Below, in pieces: positions 50,466 through 59,090 of a stretch of 64,000 nucleotides of DNA. How positions within the stretch are numbered: the first letter of the stretch is position 1; every line of letters begins with the position of its first letter. Source of the stretch: JBCCGE01 sp039029455 (GTDB lineage Bacteria > Pseudomonadota > Gammaproteobacteria > Arenicellales > Poriferihabitantaceae); the NCBI GenBank assembly GCA_039029455.1, contig JBCCGE010000002.1:1-64000 (forward strand). The letters run 5' to 3'. The translations under genes and the position numbers were made by a program. The notes under the pieces are model-generated. The model did not search any database, had not been told where the DNA came from, and saw nothing but the letters and a program-made list of their open reading frames with translations.

Positions 50466-51395
50466 TCACCTGATTTGCTGCTGACGCGAGTTCTCAACCA
50501 GCTCCAGGAAAAGTTGCTCCAGGCGATTGGATTTGTTTCTCATACTTTGCACTTCAATATTTGCTGACTCGAGTGTCTCAAAAAGCTTGCTGATGCCCAC
50601 AGACTTGTCAATAGTGATCTCGGCTGTCATAGGGTCCAGAAGCAAGAATCCCGGGATTTCTTCCGGACGTACCTTTAACGGTGCTTTCAGTTCGAGAACA
50701 TACGTTTCATGGGCGAGCTTTTTGAGCAGGCTTCGCATGCTCGTGTCTTCGATCAAAACACCTTCGTCGATAATGGCAATATTTCTGCACAGACTTTCCG
50801 CTTCTTCCAGATAATGAGTCGTTAATATGATCGTGGTGCCATCGTTGTTAATGTTTTTCAAAAATTCCCACATTGACCTGCGAATTTCGATATCTACACC
50901 GGCCGTGGGCTCATCAAGAATCAGTAGTTTAGGTCTGTGCACCAGCGCCCGGGCGATCATCAGCCTTCGTTTCATGCCGCCTGACAGGTCACCCGAAACA
51001 ACGTCCTTCTTGTCCCAAAGTTTAAGCTGAGTCAGATACTGCTCCGCTCGCTCCATCGCGGTTCTGCGTGGTATCCCGAAATAGCCGCCCTGATTGACGA
51101 CAATCTGAAACGGCGTTTCGAATATGCTGAAGTTGATTTCCTGAGGGACAATGCCGAGACTGGATTTTGCCTTGGCAAAATTTTCATCAATATTCTGACC
51201 GAAGAGTTTTACAGTGCCACCGGATTTGTTCACCAGCGAACTGACAATACCAATGACTGTGGACTTGCCGGCACCATTTTTTCCGAGTAAGGCAAAAAAG
51301 TCTCCCTGCCTGACTGTCAACGATATGCCGTCCAGTGCACGATGTCCTGACGCGTACGTTTTCTGTAAATTCTGGATTTCCAGGGCAGGTTGCAA
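50466..51395 (-). CDS. ABC transporter ATPase (YadG-like)
   Basis: 309 residues. Walker A LLGKNGAGKST (about residues 36-46), Q loop VPQEINFSIFET, signature LSGGMKRRLMIARALVH, Walker B LLILDEPTAGVDIE and switch His TTHYLEEAE. A C-terminal accessory domain (about 220-309) follows. It pairs with the permease immediately downstream to form a YadGH-like exporter. Confidence 0.94.
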   Translation of the reverse strand: MQPALEIQNLQKTYASGHRALDGISLTVRQGDFFALLGKNGAGKSTVIGIVSSLVNKSGGTVKLFGQNIDENFAKAKSSLGIVPQEINFSIFETPFQIVVNQGGYFGIPRRTAMERAEQYLTQLKLWDKKDVVSGDLSGGMKRRLMIARALVHRPKLLILDEPTAGVDIEIRRSMWEFLKNINNDGTTIILTTHYLEEAESLCRNIAIIDEGVLIEDTSMRSLLKKLAHETYVLELKAPLKVRPEEIPGFLLLDPMTAEITIDKSVGISKLFETLESANIEVQSMRNKSNRLEQLFLELVENSRQQQIR

Positions 51396-51456
51396 TTTTT
51401 TTTGTGGGCTTGGTGGTTTGTAGTATCTGGAAGGGAGATCGCAATCCTGAAATTTT

Positions 51457-51885
51457 TCAGTAAAGATTTCTTGTCATGGTGATATGTTCTATCCCAGCAT
51501 CCAAAAAGATTTCACCCTGCGGTACAAAACCTGACTTTTTGTAAAAATTTACAGCTGTCAGCTGGGAGTCCAGATAAATCGATTTGAGTTTGGAAGTTTT
51601 GGCCTGCTCGACGAGAGCGTCAAGAATTTTTCGACCGACACCCTGATTTCGATAATCGGACAGTACCGCCATTCGACCAATCTTTCCTGAAGGCAACAGC
51701 CGACCTGTGCCTATAAGTGCTCCGCCTGAATCGAATGCCGCGGCGTGCTTGTAGTCAGAATCCATATCATCGACTTCAAGTTCAAGAGGCACGTCTTGCT
51801 CTTCAACAAAAACCTTAACACGAAGGCGACTCAGGTCTGCGCCATACGTCTCCCAATTGACAATCGAGATCGAAATCGACATCAC
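51457..51885 (-). CDS. GNAT-family N-acetyltransferase
   Basis: 142 residues. The acetyl-CoA site is seen in GRMAVLSDYRNQGVGRKILDAL (about residues 70-91; R/Q-X2-G-X-G/A), with DSQLTAVNFYKKSGFVPQGE before the C terminus. It resembles the ElaA/YjcF-type small acetyltransferases. The substrate is unknown. Six bases separate its start from the DUF3108 stop, so it is in the purM-purN-DUF3108 unit. Confidence 0.88.
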   Translation of the reverse strand: MMSISISIVNWETYGADLSRLRVKVFVEEQDVPLELEVDDMDSDYKHAAAFDSGGALIGTGRLLPSGKIGRMAVLSDYRNQGVGRKILDALVEQAKTSKLKSIYLDSQLTAVNFYKKSGFVPQGEIFLDAGIEHITMTRNLY

Positions 51886-51891
51886 ACTATA

Positions 51892-52614
51892 TCAGCGGGT
51901 CAGTTCCATCGTCGTGGTTCGGCCTTTGTTTACAACAACAATTCGGTGTGGCATTCGATGCCCCGTTGTCGCGATCCACATGGTTACCGTGGATTCCGGT
52001 CTGTCAACACGGAACCTCTCAATTCTCCATGCTTCAAGAGAACCATTTTTTGTGTCGATGGTATCGAGCTCGGGCTGTTTGTAGGTGTAACGCCTGGCAC
52101 GCTTGCTGCTGACTTCCAGAATCGAGGTTTCCCCGATTTGCTGAATATCCGCAAACACAAGCTGAAGTGGAAACGCAGCCGCATGAGGCGGAAATCTGTC
52201 AGCGACCGGAATGCTCTCTCCGGTACCGTATACGAGGTGATGGTCGTCTGTGATGCGATAAGATCGGCCGCCGCTGCTCTTGCCAATAACACGCTCACTA
52301 CCACTGATTAACGCCAGCGAATCATTCTGCAGCTCAAAAACGGTCTCGCTGGTGTACCCTTTCAGAAACAATGACGCCACGGCGCTGAGTTCGCTTACGG
52401 TGGTGACAGCGATGCGATCACCTTTCATTTCGACTGACACCTGCAGATGTCCGGCATCTGTTCCGGCATAGTTTACGGAGTAACGCGCCTCGGGCAGCCA
52501 CTTTGCATCGGCGTTTGCCAAAACCGGTGTATTTGCAAAACAAAAGCACAAACATGTCATTGCGATCAGATCGCAAAGCCGAACCTGGAGTCTGGGTATA
52601 TGCATAGTGACCAT
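51892..52614 (-). CDS. DUF3108 exported protein
   Basis: 240 residues. A signal peptide (about 14-34, ending VLANA) leads to a beta-rich periplasmic domain: YSVNYAGTDAGHLQVSVE and DTIDTKNGSLEAWRI and MWIATTGHRMPHRIVV are typical DUF3108 stretches. DUF3108 proteins often sit next to purN in gammaproteobacteria; the function is unknown. ATG 52614 or the ATG three codons later. It follows purN by 11 bases. Confidence 0.87.
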   Translation of the reverse strand: MVTMHIPRLQVRLCDLIAMTCLCFCFANTPVLANADAKWLPEARYSVNYAGTDAGHLQVSVEMKGDRIAVTTVSELSAVASLFLKGYTSETVFELQNDSLALISGSERVIGKSSGGRSYRITDDHHLVYGTGESIPVADRFPPHAAAFPLQLVFADIQQIGETSILEVSSKRARRYTYKQPELDTIDTKNGSLEAWRIERFRVDRPESTVTMWIATTGHRMPHRIVVVNKGRTTTMELTR

Positions 52615-52625
52615 TTTGCGTATCT

Positions 52626-53276
52626 TTATGTGACCGTAACCTGAAAAGGTTTTCCATCAATGAGTACCTTTCCTGATTTTAATGAAACCCGGTTTTCGGA
52701 GATCAGCTGTATGACTTCAGGTAACATGATGTGTTCCTGCTGAAGCACGCGAGATTGAAGTTCATGTGCTGAATCTTCGGCCCTTACGTCGACAGCACGC
52801 TGCGCAATGATTGGCCCCGCATCAAGTTCGGCGGTAACAAAATGAACGGTGGCGCCGTGGATTTTCTCACCCGCGCTGATCGCGCGCTGATGGGTGTCAA
52901 GGCCCCGAAACTTTGGCAGCAGGGATGGGTGAATATTGATTATTTTTCCGTCGAAGGCATCGATTACCGCTGAGTCCAGGATGCGCATGTACCCGGCCAG
53001 TACGACTAAATCCGGTTGAAACTTTGCAATCTCACGAACAAGTTGCGTGTTGAAATCATGCCTGGACTCAGATTGTTTTGGCGAGATTACTCTGGTCGGA
53101 ATATTGCTTTCCACGGCCCGCTGGAGTCCGCCTGCATTTTCCTGATCACTGATAACGCATCGCAGGGTGGCACTGAGAGAACCCTCTTTTATCCTGTCAA
53201 TAATCGACTGCAGGTTACTGCCACCGCCAGAAATTAAAACGACGATTGCAAGCGATGATTGAGAGCATGCGTCCAC
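52626..53276 (-). CDS. purN: Phosphoribosylglycinamide formyltransferase
   Basis: 216 residues. VLISGGGSNLQSIID (about residues 12-26) binds the substrate phosphate; the folate site and catalytic His are in NIHPSLLPKFRGLDTHQRA (about 110-128) and TVHFVTAELDAGPIIAQ with the catalytic Asp. It transfers a formyl group to GAR in purine synthesis. Fifteen bases downstream of purM. Confidence 0.96.
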   Translation of the reverse strand: MDACSQSSLAIVVLISGGGSNLQSIIDRIKEGSLSATLRCVISDQENAGGLQRAVESNIPTRVISPKQSESRHDFNTQLVREIAKFQPDLVVLAGYMRILDSAVIDAFDGKIINIHPSLLPKFRGLDTHQRAISAGEKIHGATVHFVTAELDAGPIIAQRAVDVRAEDSAHELQSRVLQQEHIMLPEVIQLISENRVSLKSGKVLIDGKPFQVTVT

Positions 53277-53291
53277 GACTGTTTTGTGATT

Positions 53292-54335
53292 TTAATCGGT
53301 GTACCGGACGACCGCCGTTCCTGATCCATGCGTGATCTGGCCAATGACGGTTGCGATCTCACCTGACTGATGCAAAATGTCCAGAGCACGTTGTGTTTCA
53401 GACTGCGATACGCAGACAATCATGCCAATACCGCAGTTGAACGTTCGCAACATTTCGTGTTGTTCCACATTGCCGTGATTCTGAATCCAGTCAAAAACCG
53501 GTGTTTGCTTCCAGCTACTCAAACTAACTTCGGCATCAACATTTTCGGGCAAAACGCGAGGAAGATTTTCCGTGAGTCCTCCACCGGTAACATGACAAAT
53601 CGTGGAAACTTCACACTGATCGATAAGGTGCAAAATCGACTTGACGTATATCTGTGTCGGGGCCAGTAACGCTTTGCCGAGCGTGGTGCTCTCAAACTCG
53701 TCGTCAAGATCTGCCTTCGAACGCGAAATAATCCGGCGTATCAGAGAATAGCCATTGGAATGAGGTCCGGATGACGAAATGCCGATGATGGCGTCTCCCG
53801 ACTTTACGTTGAGAGGGTTGATTAGCCTGGATTTTTCAACAATGCCAACGGCAAAGCCGGCCAGATCATAGTCTCCTGCAGTATACATACCGGGCATTTC
53901 GGCTGTTTCGCCTCCCGATAACGCACAACCTGCCAGTTCGCAGCCTGTGGCAATTCCGTCGATAACTTCCAGAGCATTTTCGACGGAGAGTTTTCCGGTT
54001 GCGTAATAGTCGAGAAAAAACAACGGTTCAGCACCTGTAACGACGATATCGTTTACACACATCGCAACCAGATCAATTCCGATCGTATTGTGGATATTCA
54101 GCTCACCCGCAAGCTTGAGCTTTGTTCCGACTCCATCCGTTCCGGAGACAAGTACAGGATTTTTATATTTTCCCAGGGGCAGTTCGAACAGTCCGCCAAA
54201 ACCGCCGATTCCACCCATGACACCGGGTCGAAAAGTTCGCTTAACTATCGGTTTTATGCGGTCGACGAGCGCGTTGCCAGCGTCGATGTCGACCCCGCTG
54301 TCCCTGTAGGTCAAAGAGTCTTCAGAATTGTCCAT
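53292..54335 (-). CDS. purM: Phosphoribosylformylglycinamidine cyclo-ligase
   Basis: 347 residues. LTYRDSGVDIDAGNALVDRI at the start, VSGTDGVGTKLKLA, and GGETAEMPGMY with the FAVGIVEK block identify AIR synthetase. It closes the imidazole ring in purine synthesis. I chose ATG 54335, where the protein aligns with the family; the open frame runs 28 codons further. First gene of the purM-purN unit; divergent from the phosphatidyltransferase gene. Confidence 0.96.
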   Translation of the reverse strand: MDNSEDSLTYRDSGVDIDAGNALVDRIKPIVKRTFRPGVMGGIGGFGGLFELPLGKYKNPVLVSGTDGVGTKLKLAGELNIHNTIGIDLVAMCVNDIVVTGAEPLFFLDYYATGKLSVENALEVIDGIATGCELAGCALSGGETAEMPGMYTAGDYDLAGFAVGIVEKSRLINPLNVKSGDAIIGISSSGPHSNGYSLIRRIISRSKADLDDEFESTTLGKALLAPTQIYVKSILHLIDQCEVSTICHVTGGGLTENLPRVLPENVDAEVSLSSWKQTPVFDWIQNHGNVEQHEMLRTFNCGIGMIVCVSQSETQRALDILHQSGEIATVIGQITHGSGTAVVRYTD

Positions 54336-54486
54336 AGCGGAGGGATTGGTCGGTAAAGTCTGGTGAAAACTTGATTTAGGGGTGGATTCTAAACGTTTTG
54401 CAGACAGATATCCCTGCAACAGTAGATGACGCTACCGGTGGTTCGGACGTAAAATCAGCCGGTGCCAAATTAAGGCTTTCGCTTGC

Positions 54487-55038
54487 ATGCTCGCCCAGGT
54501 TCCAAATATTCTGACTCTACTGCGAATCGCCGCCTGCCCTGTGCTGGTGATACTGCTCAATGGTCAAAACTATGGCGCGGCATTGCTGCTGTTTTTGGTG
54601 GCGGGAATAACGGACGGGCTGGATGGATATATTGCCAAGCGTTACAACTTTGTGTCAAAGCTGGGCGCCATACTTGATCCGATTGCGGATAAGTTGCTGA
54701 TCGCAAGCACCTACATCATGCTCGCGATTCTGCAGGACATCCCGTTTTATCTGTTGATTGTTGTCATGTTCCGGGATCTCGTCATCGTCGCCGGATATTT
54801 GATACTTGTGATGATGGGCGAAAATGTTCCAATGCGTCCACTGTACACAAGCAAAATCAATACTTTTCTGCAAATTACACTCATGATTGCCGTTTTGATG
54901 GCAAAGGCTCATTTGCTGGCATTTCCGATGCTTGTGGAGATTCTGATCGTTGGGGTGGTCATTACCACTGTTGTCAGCGGAGTTCAGTACGTATGGTCAT
55001 GGGGGATTCGTCGAGAATACGGCGAAGAAAGTGGATAG
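54487..55038 (+). CDS. CDP-alcohol phosphatidyltransferase
   Basis: 183 residues with about five spans. The catalytic motif DGLDGYIAKRY ... GAILDPIADKLL (D-G-X2-A-(K/R) then G-X3-D-X3-D, about residues 43-67) is complete, with Lys in place of Arg in AKR. It is PgsA-like and would condense CDP-diacylglycerol with glycerol-3-phosphate or another alcohol. It is the first gene of a pair with hda, 23 bases apart. A PgsA-type assignment is likely but not certain. Confidence 0.88.
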   Translation: MLAQVPNILTLLRIAACPVLVILLNGQNYGAALLLFLVAGITDGLDGYIAKRYNFVSKLGAILDPIADKLLIASTYIMLAILQDIPFYLLIVVMFRDLVIVAGYLILVMMGENVPMRPLYTSKINTFLQITLMIAVLMAKAHLLAFPMLVEILIVGVVITTVVSGVQYVWSWGIRREYGEESG

Positions 55039-55061
55039 CGAGTAAACCGGCAGTTGGCGCC

Positions 55062-55766
55062 ATGACCCCATCTCGACAAACGATCATTCCAATGGTTGTA
55101 GCGGAAAGCAACGGATTCGACAGCTTTTTTAGTGAAGATAATGCCCAGCTTATTGATCAACTCAAAATACTTGCTTCAGGACAGCGATCTCGTCGTGTTC
55201 TTTACCTTTATGGCGCCAGTGGGAGTGGAAAGTCCCATCTTCTGCACACGTTTGGAGAAGTTGTAAAAGGTTGTGGAAAAAAGCATCTGCATTTGACCGT
55301 TAATCCGTTGGATAATCCATTTGACTCGCTCGCGGTTTCAGAGCGGGATGCCTACATCACGGTCGACGGATTCGAGAGGATAGAAAGCCTGCCGGATTGT
55401 CAGCGATCGCTGTTGACACTGTTCGAACAGCTTACCAATCACTCGGGCGTGCTGCTGGTTGCTTCTGCGATCCCCTTGACTCAGTTCACATCACTGCTTC
55501 CGGATTTGTCGTCAAGACTCAGTCTGGGCGGAGTGTATTGTCTGCGACCGCTGGGTGAAAACGCCAAGCGCGAGGCATTGCAGGCAGCCGCTGAAAGACG
55601 TGGTTTCGAGCTGCCCGATTCTGTGGTGAATTTTATTTTGACACATTATGAGCGAGACTCGACCGCACTTTTTTCATTGCTGGACCGAATCGACAATTCG
55701 GCACTTGCCGAGCAGAGGTCCAGGATCACCATACCGTTTGTCAGAAAGCTGATCGGTTCTGACTGA
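55062..55766 (+). CDS. hda: DnaA regulatory inactivator Hda
   Basis: 234 residues. DnaA-like AAA+ domain with FDSFFSEDNAQLIDQLK, P-loop YGASGSGKSHLLHTF (about residues 46-60), sensor region RLSLGGVYCLRPL and the C-terminal lid. There is no DNA-binding domain IV. A clamp-binding motif is expected at the extreme N terminus; here TPSRQTIIPMV is a plausible version. It promotes ATP hydrolysis by DnaA after initiation. I chose ATG 55062. Confidence 0.9.
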   Translation: MTPSRQTIIPMVVAESNGFDSFFSEDNAQLIDQLKILASGQRSRRVLYLYGASGSGKSHLLHTFGEVVKGCGKKHLHLTVNPLDNPFDSLAVSERDAYITVDGFERIESLPDCQRSLLTLFEQLTNHSGVLLVASAIPLTQFTSLLPDLSSRLSLGGVYCLRPLGENAKREALQAAAERRGFELPDSVVNFILTHYERDSTALFSLLDRIDNSALAEQRSRITIPFVRKLIGSD

Positions 55767-55775
55767 GTAACCGCC

Positions 55776-56372
55776 CTAAAGGGAGCTGCCGCCAATTTGT
55801 ATGGCGCAGTTGGCTACGCGACGTCCGAGCACGTGTGCAAATGCTTTTTCGCTTTCCGTCAGAGGTGACCCCTGTCCATCAATGTGACCGGCGCCATATG
55901 GGCTGCCGCCACCATCAGTTTGACCAAGCGTTGTTCCTGCAAATGGAATTCCGATCAAAACCATGCCGTGATGAATCAACGGCAGCATCATGCCGAGCAA
56001 TGTGCTTTCCTGACCACCGTTGTGAGACGACGAAGATGTAAAGACAGCTGCCGCTTTGTCTTTGAGTGTTCCGTTTAGCCAGTCCGAAGTGTGTTGGTCA
56101 AAAAAGTACTTAAGGGGCGCAGCCATCGTTCCAAAACGGCAGGGGCTGCCGAGAATGAGACCACTGCAGGTTTGTAAATCCTCTGCAGACACATAAATGT
56201 CGCCGTGTTCTGGTATGCTGGGCTCGGTCGATTCGGCAACAGTGGAAACAGGGGGAACAGTTCTCAGAGTCGCCTCTGCACCTGCAACGCTCTCGACACC
56301 GACGGCGACTTCATGTGCCAAAGCGGACACACTGCCGTGTCGACTGTAGTAAAGAACAAGAATTTTTGACAT
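55776..56372 (-). CDS. WrbA-like flavoprotein (quinone reductase)
   Basis: 198 residues. Flavodoxin fold: YYSRHGSVSALAHEVAVGVE (about residues 8-27) binds the FMN phosphate; GSPCRFGTMAAPLKYFFDQ and TSSSSHNGGQESTLLGMMLPLIHHGM match WrbA. GGGSPYGAGHIDGQGS near the C terminus is also typical. It would reduce quinones by two electrons, limiting semiquinone formation. It is convergent with hda. Confidence 0.9.
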   Translation of the reverse strand: MSKILVLYYSRHGSVSALAHEVAVGVESVAGAEATLRTVPPVSTVAESTEPSIPEHGDIYVSAEDLQTCSGLILGSPCRFGTMAAPLKYFFDQHTSDWLNGTLKDKAAAVFTSSSSHNGGQESTLLGMMLPLIHHGMVLIGIPFAGTTLGQTDGGGSPYGAGHIDGQGSPLTESEKAFAHVLGRRVANCAIQIGGSSL

Positions 56373-56441
56373 CGTGAAGAAGTCCCAGTCCGAGGGTGAT
56401 CGCAGTGTACCAAATCTCCCGGGACATACCGACGACCGGGT

Positions 56442-57320
56442 ATGAAGCAGGCTATCTACACTGAAATTCGAAACAGTTACGGCGAGGGTTGTTTTCTCAC
56501 CGCGTATTTTTCCGAGCGGACTCTTGAGTTTTTAAGAAACCCGGAGGTCTGGTTTGTTGAGAAGTATGTTGTTGTCTGGTACAAAAACCACCGCAACAAG
56601 CTGGCTGAAGTACGGGTGCCTGATGATACCGACCGCACGGTGGTTTTGAAGAGCTACGGAGCCAGGTACTGGAGCGACAGGCTTAGGATTCGCGGGCGAA
56701 CGTCGAAAGCAAAAAAACACTGGGAGAACGCCAAAATGCTGAGGGCGGCGGACATCAGTACACCACGACCTTTGCTCATGCTTTTGGCTCACGATCCGCA
56801 CAATCCAGACCTGCTCGCTGTCGAGCCGGCAGCGGCTCACAGACCGCTTCGTGAATTTATTGCGCCGTTGTTTCAGAGTGATGAATCCGTTGAACTGACG
56901 AGCGGTGATATTTCACCGGTCGATCTGGTACAGGCCTGTGGTCAGTACATCCGCAGTTTTCACGATTCCGGTTTTGTTCACCGGGATATGTCCGGTGGCA
57001 ATATTCTTGTGCTCGACACGTGGGATGGAACTGCCGCATCGAGCAAAAAAAACTTTGTGATTGTGGATATCAATCGTGTAAGGAAAATTGAGGGAGACAT
57101 CGGGATCAATCTTCGTATTCAGGATCTCGAACGTCTTAACCTGCCTGAGCGCTACCTGCAGGAGTTTTATCGCGCCTATGCGGGTGAACGAATGGAACTG
57201 CAAAATGCGTGGCCAACATTTTTGAAGTATCGGACGGCCTATCGTAGAATCCGCAGCACTCGCAACCCGGTATGGCGTCTGTTGTTAAAACTGACGACGT
57301 ATTGGGTCAGAACCGGTTAG
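56442..57320 (+). CDS. Lipopolysaccharide (Kdo/heptose) kinase family protein
   Basis: 292 residues. A WaaP/KdkA-type protein-kinase-like fold: VVLKSYG contains the ATP-binding Lys (about residue 68), the catalytic loop is FVHRDMSGGNILV (about 181-193), and IVDINRV holds the metal-binding Asp in place of DFG. Such enzymes phosphorylate Kdo or heptose in the inner LPS core, which fits the LPS genes in this window. It overlaps the next gene by 49 bases. Confidence 0.85.
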   Translation: MKQAIYTEIRNSYGEGCFLTAYFSERTLEFLRNPEVWFVEKYVVVWYKNHRNKLAEVRVPDDTDRTVVLKSYGARYWSDRLRIRGRTSKAKKHWENAKMLRAADISTPRPLLMLLAHDPHNPDLLAVEPAAAHRPLREFIAPLFQSDESVELTSGDISPVDLVQACGQYIRSFHDSGFVHRDMSGGNILVLDTWDGTAASSKKNFVIVDINRVRKIEGDIGINLRIQDLERLNLPERYLQEFYRAYAGERMELQNAWPTFLKYRTAYRRIRSTRNPVWRLLLKLTTYWVRTG

Positions 57321-57928
57321 CAGTTCTGCCTCGACTCATATTAATCATTCCGCCATTGTTCGAATACGTCCACAAACTGTTCAATCACACGGGTATCCGC
57401 CGCACGCTGCTAAAGGTTCGGATTCCCGTTTTTATCGTGCTGGTTTTGATCTGGCCCTGGATCGTGGACCGAGAGATGCTTCTACCCGGGCTTACCGTCT
57501 CTCTGCTGGGTGTAGCGATTCAATGGTGGTGTTTTGCCTGTTTGGAGAAGGAAAAAGTACTGACAATCCGAGGCCCGTACCAACTGTGTCGCAATCCGAT
57601 GTACCTCGGACGATACCTGTTAATACTGGGTTTTATCATTGCTATTAATAATATCCCTGTGATTCTGGTGTTCACCGTAATCTACTGGTTCTACATGGTG
57701 AATAGAGTAAAACGAGAGGAGCCTGTGCTCGAGAACATTTTCGGGCAGCCGTATCGCGATTACTGCAGGGATGTGAACCGATTTCTTCCGGGATTTAGAC
57801 GTGTGGATGGTAATTTCTTTTTTTTCGACTGGGAGATCATGCTCAGCAATAACGGTCACTGGAACCTGTTGTCCGTAGTCGTTGGCTACGCCTATATCTA
57901 TGCAATGATTGGGTTCGTCGTACAGTAG
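57272..57928 (+). CDS. ICMT/PEMT-like membrane methyltransferase
   Basis: 218 residues with about five spans. RGPYQLCRNPMYLGRYLLILGF (residues 100-121) and REEPVLENIFGQPYRDYCRDVNRFLP (about 149-174) are the SAM-binding pattern of the isoprenylcysteine carboxyl methyltransferase / phospholipid methyltransferase superfamily. The substrate is unknown; a lipid or isoprenoid is likely. The start overlaps the LPS-kinase-like gene by 49 bases; a later GTG or TTG start is possible, so the N terminus is uncertain. Confidence 0.82.
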   Translation: MASVVKTDDVLGQNRLAVLPRLILIIPPLFEYVHKLFNHTGIRRTLLKVRIPVFIVLVLIWPWIVDREMLLPGLTVSLLGVAIQWWCFACLEKEKVLTIRGPYQLCRNPMYLGRYLLILGFIIAINNIPVILVFTVIYWFYMVNRVKREEPVLENIFGQPYRDYCRDVNRFLPGFRRVDGNFFFFDWEIMLSNNGHWNLLSVVVGYAYIYAMIGFVVQ

Positions 57929-57941
57929 TCTTATTAGATCG

Positions 57942-58838
57942 CTAGGCGTTTAGCAGAAACTCCATCAGCGCTTTTTGGGCGTGCAGTCGGTTCTCAGCTT
58001 CATCCCAGACAACGCTCTGTGGGCCGTCTATCACTGCCGCACTAACCTCACTTCCTCTGTAGGCAGGCAGGCAATGCATAAATATGGCCTCTCGGTCCGC
58101 TTTGGCCATCAGGGATTCGTTGACCTGATAGGGTTCGAAACATGCGCCCATGTCGCGCCTCTCCCGTTCTTGTCCCATGCTGATCCAGCAGTCTGTAACG
58201 ACGACACTTGAATCGGCAACTGCATCATCGGGGTTGTCGCAGATAACGACATTTTGACCACATGCGGAAACCAGTGATTTTTCCGGGCCGTATCCGTCCG
58301 GGCTGGCGATGTAAAGCTGAAAATCGAGGAGTCTCGCAGCATTCATCCACGAGTGGCATACATTATTGCCGTCTCCAATCCAGGCGATTTTGTTTCCGCG
58401 AATGTCGCCCAGATACTGAATACAGGTCTGAATATCCGCCAGCAACTGGCAGGGATGATTGAAGTCAGACAGCGCATTGATTACCGGAACTGTCGAGGCT
58501 TCGGCCATGCGCACCACGCGCTCATGAGCGCCGGTTCGCATAATGATCAGTTTGACCATTCGCGACAGCACTCTCGCCGTATCTTCAAGAGGCTCTCCTC
58601 TTTGTAAATGGCTGTCGCCCGGAGCCAGAAAAATCGAGCTGCCACCCATCTGGGCTATTCCGGCTTCGAATGAAACCCGCGTTCTGGTAGAGGATTTTTC
58701 AAACACCATAGCCGCCGCCTGATGCCGCAGTACCTGACTGGCTTCGACACCCGCGCGAAGCTCTGCCGCTCTGGCAACAATTTGTCTGAATTCGTCCGCA
58801 GACAGATCCATCAAACTGAGAAAATGACGTGTCTTCAT
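57942..58838 (-). CDS. argF: Ornithine carbamoyltransferase
   Basis: 298 residues. The carbamoyl-phosphate site SSTRTRVSFEAG (about residues 50-61) and HPCQLLAD, and the ornithine-site HCLPAYRGSEV (about 254-264), are conserved. It makes citrulline from ornithine in arginine synthesis, opposite in direction to the ctlX reaction at 6343. It is divergent from argG across about 250 bp. Confidence 0.96.
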   Translation of the reverse strand: MKTRHFLSLMDLSADEFRQIVARAAELRAGVEASQVLRHQAAAMVFEKSSTRTRVSFEAGIAQMGGSSIFLAPGDSHLQRGEPLEDTARVLSRMVKLIIMRTGAHERVVRMAEASTVPVINALSDFNHPCQLLADIQTCIQYLGDIRGNKIAWIGDGNNVCHSWMNAARLLDFQLYIASPDGYGPEKSLVSACGQNVVICDNPDDAVADSSVVVTDCWISMGQERERRDMGACFEPYQVNESLMAKADREAIFMHCLPAYRGSEVSAAVIDGPQSVVWDEAENRLHAQKALMEFLLNA

Positions 58839-58993
58839 GACGGTATATTCGCCCGGTTACAGCTGGATAAATTGGCTGGAAGTGTGTGTTGTCGAAATTC
58901 AGCTCAATCGCTGTTCTTCATCCATTTTAAGGAATCCAGCGGTTTTAAAACTTTCCCGGTGACAGAACTTTATTGAGCACCCATAAACGCGAA

Positions 58994-59014
58994 AAGCGCC
59001 CGGATCAGGCGCTT
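58994..59014. repeat. Hairpin in argF-argG gap
   Basis: AAGCGCC, loop CGGATCA, GGCGCTT: a 7 bp perfect stem. On the minus strand it is followed by TTCGCGTTT. It lies upstream of both divergent genes, so it is not an obvious terminator for either; it may be a leader or operator structure. I saw no good ARG box nearby. Confidence 0.4.
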
Positions 59015-59053
59015 CCGAAACGGGATTCTACCTAATGGATTGGAAATTTCAAA

Positions 59054-59062
59054 TGATATACT
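59054..59062 (+). promoter_or_regulatory. Extended -10 promoter of argG
   Basis: TGATATACT: TG, one base, TATACT (59057-59062), discriminator CGCGCA. The ATG follows 28 bases later. No -35 is evident. Confidence 0.45.
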
Positions 59063-59090
59063 CGCGCACCATTTTTTTCTGAAGACCGAT

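Noticed and set aside
58839..59090. ArgR boxes between argF and argG
   Set aside because: Only isolated half-sites (such as ATTCA near 58899) were found; no paired TNTGAAT-ATTCANA operator.
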